The translations under genes and the position numbers were made by a program. Source: Pedobacter frigidisoli (lineage in GTDB: Bacteria > Bacteroidota > Bacteroidia > Sphingobacteriales > Sphingobacteriaceae). Taken from it: 64,000 nt of DNA. Under the pieces are notes generated by a model. It was given only the letters and a program-made list of their open reading frames with translations, ran no database searches and was not told where the DNA came from. Position 1 is the stretch's first letter. Every line of letters begins with the position of its first letter. Shown here piece by piece: positions 29,019 through 37,145 of the stretch. Location: contig NZ_SJSN01000002.1 of assembly GCF_004331675.1 (NCBI RefSeq), positions 135,956 to 199,955 on the forward strand, read 5' to 3'.

Positions 29019-29759
29019 ATGAATAAACTAATTCTAGCACTTTCATTCCTGTTTATCTGCGGAGCCGCATCATCGCAAGAAGCAGAAACGCAAAACGATT
29101 TTCTGTTAGCGAAAGTATTGGCACAATTGAAGTTAAAAAAAACCGACATTAGCCAAGACTTGTACGTAGAAAAGGTTTTGCCAAATGCGAAAACCAATTC
29201 GGTGATGGTGATTCCGAAATACAGAAAAAACGAAACAGACCAGTACGGGGGAGTGTACCTCGAATTAGATGCCTTTGTTGTTATTGCTAATAATATTACA
29301 GGCAAAATACTACACAAATATCATGAAACAAACGCTTGGACATCAGACGCAATAGCGATACTTGGCATTATTATCGATACAGGGATTTATACCCTAAACA
29401 GCGAAACCCGTGCTTTTGGCATCAGGGTCAGCTATGCAAACGGTAGTCAACCAAATCCTTACCGGCGAACCGATTTGTCGCTGTTTATTCGCAAAGATAA
29501 ATCGCTTAAAAAGGTTCTGAAAGAATATCCAATGGCTACATCTGGAGGAGAATGGGATACCAAATGTGCTGGCGAATTTGAGGAAACAAATGCGGTTATC
29601 GATATCGATGGCACTAAAACCAATGGCTTAAATAATTTAATCTTTAAAGAAACAATAGTTACCACAAAAAGGGTTGCTAAAGATGATGATTGCATTGAAA
29701 AGAAGACTACAAAATACCGCTCTATAAAGCTAAAATATAATGGGGTTGAATATAAATAG
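29019..29759 (+). CDS. Secreted protein of unknown function
   Basis: 246 aa. Signal peptide MNKLILALSFLFICGAASSQ. The mature region has beta-strand stretches (NSVMVIPKY, GGVYLELDAFVVIAN, AFGIRVSYANGS) and ends with several Lys-rich strands. No family recognised. Preceded by the GC-rich repeat and direct repeat 2; followed by a strong terminator, so it is a single-gene unit. Confidence 0.8.
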   Translation: MNKLILALSFLFICGAASSQEAETQNDFLLAKVLAQLKLKKTDISQDLYVEKVLPNAKTNSVMVIPKYRKNETDQYGGVYLELDAFVVIANNITGKILHKYHETNAWTSDAIAILGIIIDTGIYTLNSETRAFGIRVSYANGSQPNPYRRTDLSLFIRKDKSLKKVLKEYPMATSGGEWDTKCAGEFEETNAVIDIDGTKTNGLNNLIFKETIVTTKRVAKDDDCIEKKTTKYRSIKLKYNGVEYK

Positions 29760-29804
29760 GTTGACTAGAAAATGATATTATGGGATTGTGGTGCAAATTA
29801 GAAT

Positions 29805-29838
29805 GGGATCTTGCAATACAAGATCCCTTTATTTTTAA
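29805..29838 (+). terminator. Rho-independent terminator
   Basis: GGGATCTTG (29805-29813), loop CAATA, CAAGATCCC (29819-29827), then TTTATTTTT. Perfect 9-bp stem, 46 bp after the stop at 29759. The following 220 bp before 30058 hold no gene. Confidence 0.93.
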
Positions 29839-30018
29839 TAAGAGCATTTGTCTAGTTTACTTAGAGAGCTGACAGCCTAAAGTTGAAACAATTAAGGACT
29901 TGTGCCAACACACTCAAAATGATTGATAGTCGCTTGATCGATCCATTACATGATTAAATGATTTTCTGCATTTCTTTTTTCAAGTATTTATTTTAAATTG
30001 TGATGCTGAAAATCCAAA

Positions 30019-30044
30019 AATACTGTCATCGGGATTTCAGTATT
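30019..30044. promoter_or_regulatory. Inverted repeat upstream of the small-peptide gene pair
   Basis: AATACTG (30019-30025) and CAGTATT (30038-30044), a perfect 7-bp inverted repeat ending 13 bp before ATG 30058. It could be an operator or a five-prime RNA hairpin. Confidence 0.4.
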
Positions 30045-30057
30045 AATCATCCCAACA

Positions 30058-30279
30058 ATGAAAAAAATAACCCTCATTACGGCGATTGCCTGCGCAACCC
30101 TTGCAGGTGATGCAACTGCGCAAACTGTAACGCCTCAACAAGAGAACAAGACAGCTACTGCCGCCAAAAAGACTACTGTTGTTAAAAAGAAAGTTGCTGC
30201 TAAAAAAAGTACCCCTAAAAAACCTGTTAAAAAGAAGATTTCTAGAATGGTTGGCAGAACGGGCAGAGCGTCTGGGTAA
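30058..30279 (+). CDS. Small lysine-rich secreted peptide, paralogue 1
   Basis: 73 aa. Signal peptide MKKITLITAIACATLAGDATA, cleaved near ATAQ-TVTPQ, then a mature part of about 51 residues, mostly Lys, Ala, Thr, Val (KKTTVVKKKVAAKKS), ending MVGRTGRASG. The next gene encodes a paralogue with the same leader, the same TTVVKKKVAA block and the same VGRTGR end. Conservation at the C-terminus rather than the Lys-rich linker suggests that end matters. Could be a DNA- or envelope-binding basic peptide, or the precursor for the oxygenase encoded just downstream. Confidence 0.8.
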   Translation: MKKITLITAIACATLAGDATAQTVTPQQENKTATAAKKTTVVKKKVAAKKSTPKKPVKKKISRMVGRTGRASG

Positions 30280-30363
30280 TACTTGTGCTCATCAAAATTT
30301 AACTTTCTATTGGTATTAGCATTTATTTGCCAAAATTACCGTGAAACATCACTGCAAATCCCT

Positions 30364-30570
30364 ATGAAAAAAATAGCCATTATTACGGCAATAGCTTGCG
30401 TTAGCTTAACTACTGAGATCAACGCACAAACTGTAACACCACAAAAAGAGAAAAAGACTACTACTGCCACCAAAAATACTACCGTTGTTAAAAAGAAAGT
30501 TGCTGCCGAAAAGCCGGTTGCAAAAAAGGTATATAAAAACGTTGGAAGAACTGGTAGAGGTGGAGGTTAA
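30364..30570 (+). CDS. Small lysine-rich secreted peptide, paralogue 2
   Basis: 68 aa from ATG 30364 (the frame extends upstream to 30283 but the paralogue aligns from this Met: MKKIAIITAIACVSLTTEINAQ). Mature part TVTPQKEKKTTTATKNTTVV, KKKVAAEKPVAKK, ending NVGRTGRGGG. A tandem duplicate of the previous gene, 84 bp after it. It stops 3 bp before the oxygenase-like gene, so those two are surely co-transcribed. Confidence 0.8.
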   Translation: MKKIAIITAIACVSLTTEINAQTVTPQKEKKTTTATKNTTVVKKKVAAEKPVAKKVYKNVGRTGRGGG

Positions 30571-30573
30571 TTC

Positions 30574-31413
30574 ATGTCATTATTCGAAGAAACAAAAATT
30601 CCGGCCATTCACCAGAATGATCCAAAGGTAAACCAAGCTACCTGGCTAACATGGAGCAAAGAATTTTTGAGTCTAAACAAGGCTTTACGGCAACAGCAAC
30701 TAATCAACGGCAAAGTTACTTCTGTAAAAATCAGGGCCTATAAAGCGGGCAATTATTCGGTAAACCTCAAAAATTTCGATAAGGATTTGCTAAATCAATT
30801 GAAGCTTTATGCAGCAGAACTCTGTAGGTTCAATCCCAATCAAGAACTCATTTTTTTTACTGGATTAATCAACAGAAAAATTAGTGGAAATCTATTGCAA
30901 TTTATTTTTGCCACGCTGAAGGAAATTATTGTAGCCAAGCATAAAGACAAATTTGCAGCACTTTACATTCCCCTCGTTTCGGGTAAGAAAATAAGTGAAT
31001 TGCCCTTGCACAGCGATCTTTTTGTAACCGACATCTTGCTTAATATTTTTGAAAAAGTTAAAATAGATGGTTCTGGTCACTCTACTTTTTTGCCCCTAAA
31101 CTTTTTCCTAGTGCAAATACTTCCTCAATTGGAAAGTATGCCCCTTAGCATTAGCGAAAAGATAACAGAAATATTAACCGTAGTAACCAAAAAAGATCGA
31201 TATGATGAATTGGTTAACCTATTATATAATGAAAAGCATCCCTGGAATGAGGAACTTTTAACACTGATGGAAACTCACCAGCAGCGCATCCTTTTTACAA
31301 AGGGCGAAGGTTACCTGATCAATGATCGTAATTGGTTGCATGGTAGGGCAGCCACCAATGGTGGTATATTAAAAAAGAGATTGCACCGTTTGGCCTATTG
31401 TAGTAGGGATTGA
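30574..31413 (+). CDS. Predicted Fe(II)/2-oxoglutarate-dependent oxygenase (TauD/CAS-like)
   Basis: 279 aa, cytoplasmic. Features of the double-stranded beta-helix oxygenases: H146-x-D148 in SELPLHSDLF, the conserved turn DGSGHSTFLPL, a distal His (H256) in LINDRNWLHGRAA, and an arginine 13-16 residues later (R269 or R272 in KKRLHRLAY) for 2-oxoglutarate. This pattern is seen in TauD/clavaminate-synthase-like enzymes, several of which hydroxylate Lys or Arg. It begins 3 bp after a Lys-rich small peptide gene, so a peptide-modifying role is a reasonable but unproven inference. No terminator hairpin is obvious after it. Confidence 0.68.
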   Translation: MSLFEETKIPAIHQNDPKVNQATWLTWSKEFLSLNKALRQQQLINGKVTSVKIRAYKAGNYSVNLKNFDKDLLNQLKLYAAELCRFNPNQELIFFTGLINRKISGNLLQFIFATLKEIIVAKHKDKFAALYIPLVSGKKISELPLHSDLFVTDILLNIFEKVKIDGSGHSTFLPLNFFLVQILPQLESMPLSISEKITEILTVVTKKDRYDELVNLLYNEKHPWNEELLTLMETHQQRILFTKGEGYLINDRNWLHGRAATNGGILKKRLHRLAYCSRD

Positions 31414-31475
31414 GTTATAATACAAGTAATCTCTGGTTTGAAAAGTTTAACTAACGTATTGTGAAACCTATTTAA

Positions 31476-32834
31476 CTATTTTCCGATACAAAACTTCGTA
31501 AAAATATTTTCTAACAGATCATCAGTAGTAACCGTACCCGTAATCTCACCAAGATAATGTAGTGCCTGCTTAATATCCATTGCTAAAAAATCAGAAGTAA
31601 CTGGATTATCAGCATTATCCAATACCCTTTGTAACGCATTCTCGGTCTGTTTCAAGGCCTCAACATGGCGAATATTGGTGACTAAAGTTTCACTCGTATT
31701 GATATGATGCAGGTTAACCTGTTCAAGAAGTGTTGTTTTCAATACATCGATCCCCAATTTGTCTTTAGCAGAAATATAAACTACATCTATACTTTCTAAA
31801 GCCTTGCGTTGTTCGGCAAAAACCAGATCCGCTTTATTTATCAAAATTAAATAAGGAATTTCAAGTTGTTTTAAGCCCCTAATCTGTTCCTCAATTTCAG
31901 CTAAACTTTGCGAAGTATCGGCCATATAGATAATCAGTTTAGCTTGCTTCATTTTCTCAAGGGTACGTTCTACACCCAAAGCTTCGATAATGTCGGCAGT
32001 ATCGCGAATACCAGCTGTATCAATGAAGCGGAAAACAATGCCGCCGATGGTCAATTCATCTTCAATAGTGTCGCGTGTAGTGCCGGCAATATCAGAAACG
32101 ATGGCTCGTTCCTCATTTAATAGAGCATTAAGTAAAGTCGATTTTCCAACGTTAGGTTTACCTGCTATTACCACCGGAACACCATTTTTAATCACATTTC
32201 CCATCTCAAAAGAGGAAATTAATCGACGTAGAACATGATTAATCTTATTAACCAAATTTTTCAATTGATCGCGATTGGCAAATTCTACATCCTCCTCTGC
32301 AAAATCGAGTTCGAGCTCAATCATCGATGCAAAATGAATCAATTGTTCACGCAAACCTTTTAATTCTGTCGCAAAGCCACCACGCATTTGCTGCATGGCT
32401 ACATCATGCGAAGCTTTAGAGTTAGAGGCAATTAAATCGGCCACGGCTTCGGCCTGACTTAAATCGAAAGCGCCATTTAAAAAAGCACGTAAAGTGAATT
32501 CGCCCGGTTTGGCCGCTCGAGCACCTTTACTAATTAATAAGTTTATAATTTGTTGGATGATATAGTTAGAACCATGACATGAAATCTCTACAACGTTCTC
32601 TTTGGTGTAAGATTTTGGGGCAACAAATAAACCAGCTACCACTTCATCAACTATGTTTTCTCCATCTTTTAGCAAACCAAAATGCAGCGTATGCGAATCC
32701 TGTTCTTCTAAATTCTTTCCCGAAAAAACCGAGTTGGCTAGAGAAATAGCCTCAGGTCCTGATAAACGTATAACGCCTATTGCACCAGATCCTGATGGGG
32801 TAGATAAAGCGATAATGGTATCTTGATTGTACAT
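31476..32834 (-). CDS. mnmE: tRNA modification GTPase MnmE
   Basis: 452 aa from ATG 32834 (upstream codons in frame are not family-like); family length about 450. N-terminal folate-binding domain (MYNQDTIIALSTPSGSGAIG), helical region, and inserted G domain: AGKPNVGKSTLLNALL (G1), GTTRDTIED (G2/K-loop), DTAGIRDTAD (G3), NKAD (G4). C-terminal FCIGK with the functional cysteine. With MnmG it makes cmnm5-type wobble uridines in tRNA. Confidence 0.96.
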   Translation of the reverse strand: MYNQDTIIALSTPSGSGAIGVIRLSGPEAISLANSVFSGKNLEEQDSHTLHFGLLKDGENIVDEVVAGLFVAPKSYTKENVVEISCHGSNYIIQQIINLLISKGARAAKPGEFTLRAFLNGAFDLSQAEAVADLIASNSKASHDVAMQQMRGGFATELKGLREQLIHFASMIELELDFAEEDVEFANRDQLKNLVNKINHVLRRLISSFEMGNVIKNGVPVVIAGKPNVGKSTLLNALLNEERAIVSDIAGTTRDTIEDELTIGGIVFRFIDTAGIRDTADIIEALGVERTLEKMKQAKLIIYMADTSQSLAEIEEQIRGLKQLEIPYLILINKADLVFAEQRKALESIDVVYISAKDKLGIDVLKTTLLEQVNLHHINTSETLVTNIRHVEALKQTENALQRVLDNADNPVTSDFLAMDIKQALHYLGEITGTVTTDDLLENIFTKFCIGK

Positions 32835-32942
32835 GTTAGTGCTGAAAACTTCAAAATTAAACCTTATTCGTGGATTAATCGTGTTCAGCAAGTAATTTTT
32901 TAATTCTTAATACAGCTCAAGATACCATTTATCGTTTTTTGT

Positions 32943-33524
32943 TTATTTATAGCTTTTTTTAACCGCTTGAATTGCAGCGAGCAGTTCCTTAATTTTAGGC
33001 AAGCCTTTTTCACCGGCCACTTTCAAATCTGGATCTGTAGGCTTAGCACCTTCTAATTTACCAATGTTGGTTTTGTGTCTGTCTTCCAGTGCGCTTAACC
33101 AAGCTTTATCGTAATCAGAACCTGTTTTTTCTGCCAATTTCATTCTTTTCTCTTTATCATCCACAGATTCTCCAATGGGAAGTTTCCAACCTTTTTTAGT
33201 CGCTAGGGCCTGCAATTCTTCTGTTAGCTTGGTATGTTCTGCCGTTAATTTATTCGCTAATGCCTTAATTTCTGCCGTGGTTCCTTTTTCGCTCCCTTGT
33301 TTCATTACCGCAATGCCACTATACATACTTTCTACCAAATCGTAAACCAATTGTGGATCGTCGCCTTGTTTATCCACGGTATCCTCTACTTTATCTTGAA
33401 TTACCTCTAGCGAACTATCTTGCGAAATACTATCTTTTTGTTCTGCAGTTTTGCTAGAATTAGTACAATAGCTAAGGCTGCATATTGCAAGAATTGCAAA
33501 TCCTAAATTTTTAATTGCTTTCAT
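32943..33524 (-). CDS. DUF4142 lipoprotein
   Basis: 193 aa. Lipobox LSYC after a short signal peptide, a Ser/Asp/Glu-rich linker, then helical DUF4142-like pattern (VESMYSGIAVMKQGSEKGTTAEIKALANKL, EHTKLTEELQALATKKGW, WLSALEDRHKTNIGKLEGA). Periplasm-facing lipoprotein; family function is unknown although often general-stress-associated. Divergent from the SelW-like gene. Confidence 0.85.
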   Translation of the reverse strand: MKAIKNLGFAILAICSLSYCTNSSKTAEQKDSISQDSSLEVIQDKVEDTVDKQGDDPQLVYDLVESMYSGIAVMKQGSEKGTTAEIKALANKLTAEHTKLTEELQALATKKGWKLPIGESVDDKEKRMKLAEKTGSDYDKAWLSALEDRHKTNIGKLEGAKPTDPDLKVAGEKGLPKIKELLAAIQAVKKSYK

Positions 33525-33641
33525 AATGATGGTTTTAATTTCCTTTGTTTGTAAACAATTGGGGTTTTAACATTGTTTTTGCTTAAAACCTGCAGGGTTA
33601 AGGATTTAAAATATTTTAGCTGAAATTTGATTACCACACAC

Positions 33642-33920
33642 ATGAAACCAACCATCACCATAGAATATTGCCCGAAATGCGGCTGGATGTTACGATCTAC
33701 TTACATGGCACAAGAACTGCTTACTACATTTACCGATGAAATAAGGGGCGTGACCTTAATACCTAGTGAAATAGGTGGCTCATTTCTAATTTCGGTTGAT
33801 GATACTTTGGTTTTTGATAGAAAGGACGAAAAACGTTTCCCTGAGATTAAGGAACTTAAACAATTAATACGCGATCATGTAAGTCCAGATAAAGACCTCG
33901 GCCACAGCGATCGCAAGTAA
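33642..33920 (+). CDS. SelT/SelW/SelH (Rdx) family thioredoxin-like protein, Cys form
   Basis: 92 aa from ATG 33642 (an in-frame TTG at 33627 is possible but less likely). The strand TITIEYCPKCGW carries the CxxC motif (C10, C13), where eukaryotic members have selenocysteine in the second position. Then RSTYMAQELLTTF, GVTLIPSEIGGSFLISVDD and LVFDRK, the Rdx fold. Probable redox function; bacterial substrates are unknown. Confidence 0.9.
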   Translation: MKPTITIEYCPKCGWMLRSTYMAQELLTTFTDEIRGVTLIPSEIGGSFLISVDDTLVFDRKDEKRFPEIKELKQLIRDHVSPDKDLGHSDRK

Positions 33921-33928
33921 TCATTAGT

Positions 33929-34147
33929 TTAAGCGTTGGCTTCAACAATAAGCTTAAGCGCTTTAAGTCTGTAAAGAAGTGGTTGGTTAACCTTTGAATT
34001 TGGATTTGCCTTTAAGGGTTGAAAATGACTCTGAAGAAAAACATCGTAGTCTGTTATTTCCGTCGCTTGATTAAGGTAAATTGGTACTGGCTGTTTTCCA
34101 GCCTTGGTAAAAAAATCTTCCAACTGTTGTATCTCTTCTAGGGTCAT
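33929..34147 (-). CDS. Small DUF6965-like protein
   Basis: 72 aa: MTLEEIQQLEDFFTKAGKQP, VPIYLNQATEITDYDVFLQS, then HFQPLKANPNSKVNQPLLYR. The arrangement (leading helix, PxxxxLNxxTxIxDxxxFLxSH, final LYRLxAL) resembles small Bacteroidota proteins of the DUF6965 type. Function unknown. It is convergent with the SelW-like gene, which ends 9 bp away. Confidence 0.65.
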   Translation of the reverse strand: MTLEEIQQLEDFFTKAGKQPVPIYLNQATEITDYDVFLQSHFQPLKANPNSKVNQPLLYRLKALKLIVEANA

Positions 34148-34274
34148 CAGGCAAAGATAGGTTATTACATCACTTTCGTGAACAATACTGCAATGCTATT
34201 GTTATTTAATTGTTATTCAACGAAAAAGATTATAAACAGTTTATGCTCTTTTAATCGTTTGTAAAGTCCCTAAT

Positions 34275-34667
34275 ATGAAAGATGAACAAGTTAAAGATAT
34301 TGCGAAGATACTTCTGGGAGCTGGATTGATATTTGCAGGAATTGGTCACCTCACTTTTGCGAGAAAACCATTTCAGGCTCAAGTTCCAGATTGGGTTCCC
34401 CTAAAGAAAGATGATACTGTAGTTTCATCGGGCTTTGTAGAAATTGCAATGGGCACGAGTTTGATTCTTGCGCCAAAAAAATATAAAAAAGAAGTAGGCC
34501 AATTGGCTGCGGCTTTATTCGTGTGTGTATTTCCAGGTAATATTTCGCAGTTTGTAAATAAAAGAAGTGCATTCGGCTTAAATACCGATAATAGGCGATT
34601 TTTAAGATTGTTCTTTCAGCCTGTATTGATTTATTGGGCACTAAAAAGCACTGGTAATAAGTTATAA
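34275..34667 (+). CDS. DoxX-like small membrane protein
   Basis: 130 aa with about four hydrophobic segments (AKILLGAGLIFAGIGHLTF, SGFVEIAMGTSLILAP, VGQLAAALFVCVFPGNI, FFQPVLIYWAL). The pattern GIGHLTFARKPFQAQVPDWV with downstream R/N-rich loops matches DoxX-type proteins common in Bacteroidota. Function unclear. Confidence 0.8.
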   Translation: MKDEQVKDIAKILLGAGLIFAGIGHLTFARKPFQAQVPDWVPLKKDDTVVSSGFVEIAMGTSLILAPKKYKKEVGQLAAALFVCVFPGNISQFVNKRSAFGLNTDNRRFLRLFFQPVLIYWALKSTGNKL

Positions 34668-34702
34668 ATAGGGTAAACCTATTTTGAGATTTCAGTTTTG
34701 TT

Positions 34703-34738
34703 AATCAGCAACGCCCTTACATAAAAGCATTGCTGATT
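34703..34738. terminator. Hairpin between convergent genes, possible bidirectional terminator
   Basis: AATCAGCAA (34703-34711) and TTGCTGATT (34730-34738), a perfect 9-bp stem with an 18-nt loop, between the DoxX-like gene and the convergent alcohol dehydrogenase. T runs are short. Confidence 0.5.
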
Positions 34739-34747
34739 TAATCATTA

Positions 34748-35830
34748 CTATTGTTTTGCTTTTAATGAAGCCATGTCGATTACATAACGAAACCTTACTT
34801 CTTCATCTTTAATTTTATCAAAAGCAGTGTTAATTTCATCAATGTTAATGAATTGCACCTCTGGTAAAATCTGATGTTCTGCACAAAAATCCAAAACTTC
34901 TTGCGTTTCTGCCGTTCCACCTATTAATGAACCACCAATGGTTGAGGAGAATTTGGCTACTTCCATGTTGTTAGTAGGTGCTTTATATGGCCCCAATAAT
35001 CCAACGGTAACCAATGCACCTCTTCTGCGAATCAATGGTATATAGTCGTTTACATCAAAAGCATAAGGGATGGTACAAAGTAGAAAATCAAATTTGGCTG
35101 CATTTGCTTCCATCGCTTCTTTATCTTCAGAAATTAATACTTCATCTGCACCAATTTCTAATGCTGCTGCTCTTTTTTCTTCCTTAGACGTGATAGCGGT
35201 AACACTGGCGCCCATGGCTTTAGCGATTTTCACAGCGATATGGCCTAAACCACCTATACCAATAATGCCAACTTTATGCCCAGCTTTCACGCCAAAATGT
35301 TTTAGCGGAGAGTAGGTTGTAACTCCGGCACAAAGAATTGGCGCTACTGCAGAAATTTCTAAATTTTGGGGAATACGCATCACGAATTTTTCTTGCGCAA
35401 CTATGTTTGTTGCATAACCACCAAATGTATTAAAATCAGGTTCTGGTTTCCAATAGCCATTGTAAGTCATGGTTTGTCCATGCGGTCCCTCACAAAATTG
35501 TTCTTCACCATCGCTACATGCCGAACAGGTTTTGCAAGAATCGATCATACAACCAACACCAACAACATCCCCTGCCTTAAATTTGGTCACAGCAGATCCG
35601 GTGCTAATTACCTTTCCAATAATTTCGTGACCTGGAACACAAGGGTAAATTGTATTTTTCCAATCGTTATTTACCTGGTGTAAATCAGAGTGGCAAACAC
35701 CGCAATATAGTACGTCGATTAAAATTTCGTCGGGTTTAGGTTCGTTGCGTTCAAATTCCATTAATTCTAACGTTTTTCCGCCAATAAGGCTACCACTTGC
35801 ACCAAATCCTAAGGTTTTTATTTTTTCCAT
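34748..35830 (-). CDS. Zinc-dependent NAD(P) alcohol dehydrogenase (YahK/CAD-like)
   Basis: 360 aa from ATG 35830. Catalytic zinc ligands in YCGVCHSDLH and PGHEIIGKV; structural zinc cysteines CKTCSACSDGEEQFC; Rossmann motif IGIGGLGHIAVKIAKAMGA; the TYNGYW and FGGYATNIV features typical of the YahK/cinnamyl-alcohol-dehydrogenase-like group. Reduces aldehydes broadly, mostly with NADPH. Upstream of 35830 the frame is open but not family-like. Confidence 0.94.
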   Translation of the reverse strand: MEKIKTLGFGASGSLIGGKTLELMEFERNEPKPDEILIDVLYCGVCHSDLHQVNNDWKNTIYPCVPGHEIIGKVISTGSAVTKFKAGDVVGVGCMIDSCKTCSACSDGEEQFCEGPHGQTMTYNGYWKPEPDFNTFGGYATNIVAQEKFVMRIPQNLEISAVAPILCAGVTTYSPLKHFGVKAGHKVGIIGIGGLGHIAVKIAKAMGASVTAITSKEEKRAAALEIGADEVLISEDKEAMEANAAKFDFLLCTIPYAFDVNDYIPLIRRRGALVTVGLLGPYKAPTNNMEVAKFSSTIGGSLIGGTAETQEVLDFCAEHQILPEVQFINIDEINTAFDKIKDEEVRFRYVIDMASLKAKQ

Positions 35831-36042
35831 GTTTTTATTTTGATAGGTATTATTGAATACTACAAAAGTTTTTGGGCTTTGTTTTCGAATCAATTTTCTA
35901 AATCAAACCAAATTGGAGTAAGCCAACTAAAACTATTATTTGGAATTTAATTGTGTAAAATAGCTGTTAGATAATCCGCCTAACTCAGGTTTTCAAAAAC
36001 ATTTTATAGTCTTCTGCGTTAAAATTGTATAAAACGATAAAT

Positions 36043-36225
36043 ATGGAAATGCATTCGCCAACACACGACCTATCTTTCGCAACAGCTGAAGCTAATAATT
36101 CGAATACTACAAAAAACGAACAACATATCGCATCAGAGGGAATAGAGCGTATCTCTCAAGCACTTTGGAAAGCTATAAACAATGCTGATGAAGATGATGC
36201 CAGCCTGTGGAAAATGTGGCGTTAA
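36043..36225 (+). CDS. Small hypothetical protein
   Basis: 60 aa from ATG 36043: acidic, Asn/Ser-rich (HSPTHDLSFATAEANNSN, ERISQALWKAINNADEDDAS), ending LWKMWR. No signal peptide or TM. The coherent amphipathic segment ISQALWKAINNA and aromatic tail make it plausible as a gene, but there is no family I recognise. Confidence 0.5.
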   Translation: MEMHSPTHDLSFATAEANNSNTTKNEQHIASEGIERISQALWKAINNADEDDASLWKMWR

Positions 36226-36295
36226 TAGGATTACAGGTTAAAGATAATTAGCAAATTAGATTACTAACTATCAAGGTGAGATTTGTTAGTTCTCA

Positions 36296-36654
36296 TCATA
36301 AAAAAGCATAATCAATTCCCAGTACGATTATCAAAATTAAGAGCCCGCCAAATTCTCGAGTTTCCTCTATCCATAGTTATTTGCCTTCATACTCATGGCA
36401 ATATTTTCTGCCTGATGATCAGTGTACCAATTGATAACGTCAGATTTGTCAAAAAACAAATAAGCCGCGTAAACTGCATAGGCAAATATTCCAATTAGGT
36501 AAGCTTTCGGGTAGAATCTGCTTTTATAATACATCCAGCATAACCAAGCACCATAAATGTATATCAGTACCTATACGTAAGGATCGGGATCATTATATTG
36601 CAAGCCTGCCGAAATGATGAATAATATACAGAAAAGGATGTTAAAAATTTTCAA
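36296..36654 (-). pseudogene. TMEM220-like membrane protein gene, broken
   Basis: On the minus strand from TTG 36654 the reading is KIFNILFCILFIISAGLQYN-DPDPYV, then TAG (36571-36573), then VLIYIYGAWLCWMYYKSRFY ... DKSDVINWYTDHQAENIAMS. A second disruption near 36370 needs a one-base shift, after which the frame reads IEETREFGGLLILIIVLGID and stops at 36296. QYNDPDPY-x-W and ETRE-x-GGLL are typical of TMEM220 proteins (about 115-120 aa). Homologues usually have Trp after the PY(I/V), so TGG to TAG explains the first stop. Two independent lesions make a true pseudogene likely. Confidence 0.8.
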
Positions 36655-36715
36655 TTTGTAAAAGCAATTCCCCGCTTGGCAGACTGCCACTGTTGCCAGG
36701 TTTATTAAATCCCAG

Positions 36716-36846
36716 TAAAGCAAGGTTCTGCATTTCATCGGTTGCGAAAGTCATGCTATTCGTTCCAATTTTTTTGTTTGCGGTAACTGAAATTCGAACA
36801 AACCGATGCAACAAAAAAGATTTCCACTGCTATCAGGTTTATTTAA
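36716..36846 (+). repeat. Dispersed REP/MITE-like element, diverged copy
   Basis: It starts AGCAAGGTTCTGCATTTCAT and ends CTGCTATCAGGTTTATTT, as copy A at 8405 does, with a different middle. A partial right end (CTGTTGCCAGGTTTATT, 36690-36706) precedes it. It lies directly before direct repeat 3. Confidence 0.65.
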
Positions 36847-36863
36847 AAAGAGGCATTTCGCTA

Positions 36864-36895
36864 CGAATTGTAAACGAAGTCCGGCGAATTGTAAA
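36864..36895. promoter_or_regulatory. 21-bp-period direct repeat (LytTR-like site) 3
   Basis: CGAATTGTAAA at 36864-36874 and 36885-36895. About 30 bp downstream is TTTATTTG, a good -7-like box. A repeat element (37014-37110) is inserted between this promoter and ATG 37146. Confidence 0.65.
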
Positions 36896-37013
36896 TGAAC
36901 TTGGCAAATTCCCTAATAATGGGTTTATTTGTATGCTAAATTGAACGAGGTTTTAAGGTAGAAGAATAGGCTACTGGGTTTTGATGTTGCAAAAAGCACC
37001 AAACCCATGGTTT

Positions 37014-37110
37014 ATAAACCTGACAGGAGCGAGCACGTAGTGTTAACCCTTACGGTTAACAACGCAGTAAAGCGCATGGCAGGGCTGCACAAACCGATAA
37101 AATAGTGAAC
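37014..37110 (-). repeat. Dispersed REP/MITE-like element, inverted copy B
   Basis: In reverse complement it reads GTGCAGCCCTGCCATGCGCT, the GTTAACC-N5-GGTTAAC hairpin (37042-37060) and the CTGTCAGGTTTA end, closely matching copy A at 8405-8510. It separates the promoter of site 3 from the TonB-like gene, giving a leader of over 200 bases. Confidence 0.75.
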
Positions 37111-37145
37111 TTTCATTTCTAAAAAAAGAAAAATTAAATCATAAC

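Noticed and set aside
36693..36944. An 83-codon plus-strand frame
   Set aside because: Runs through a repeat element and then through direct repeat 3; no coding character.
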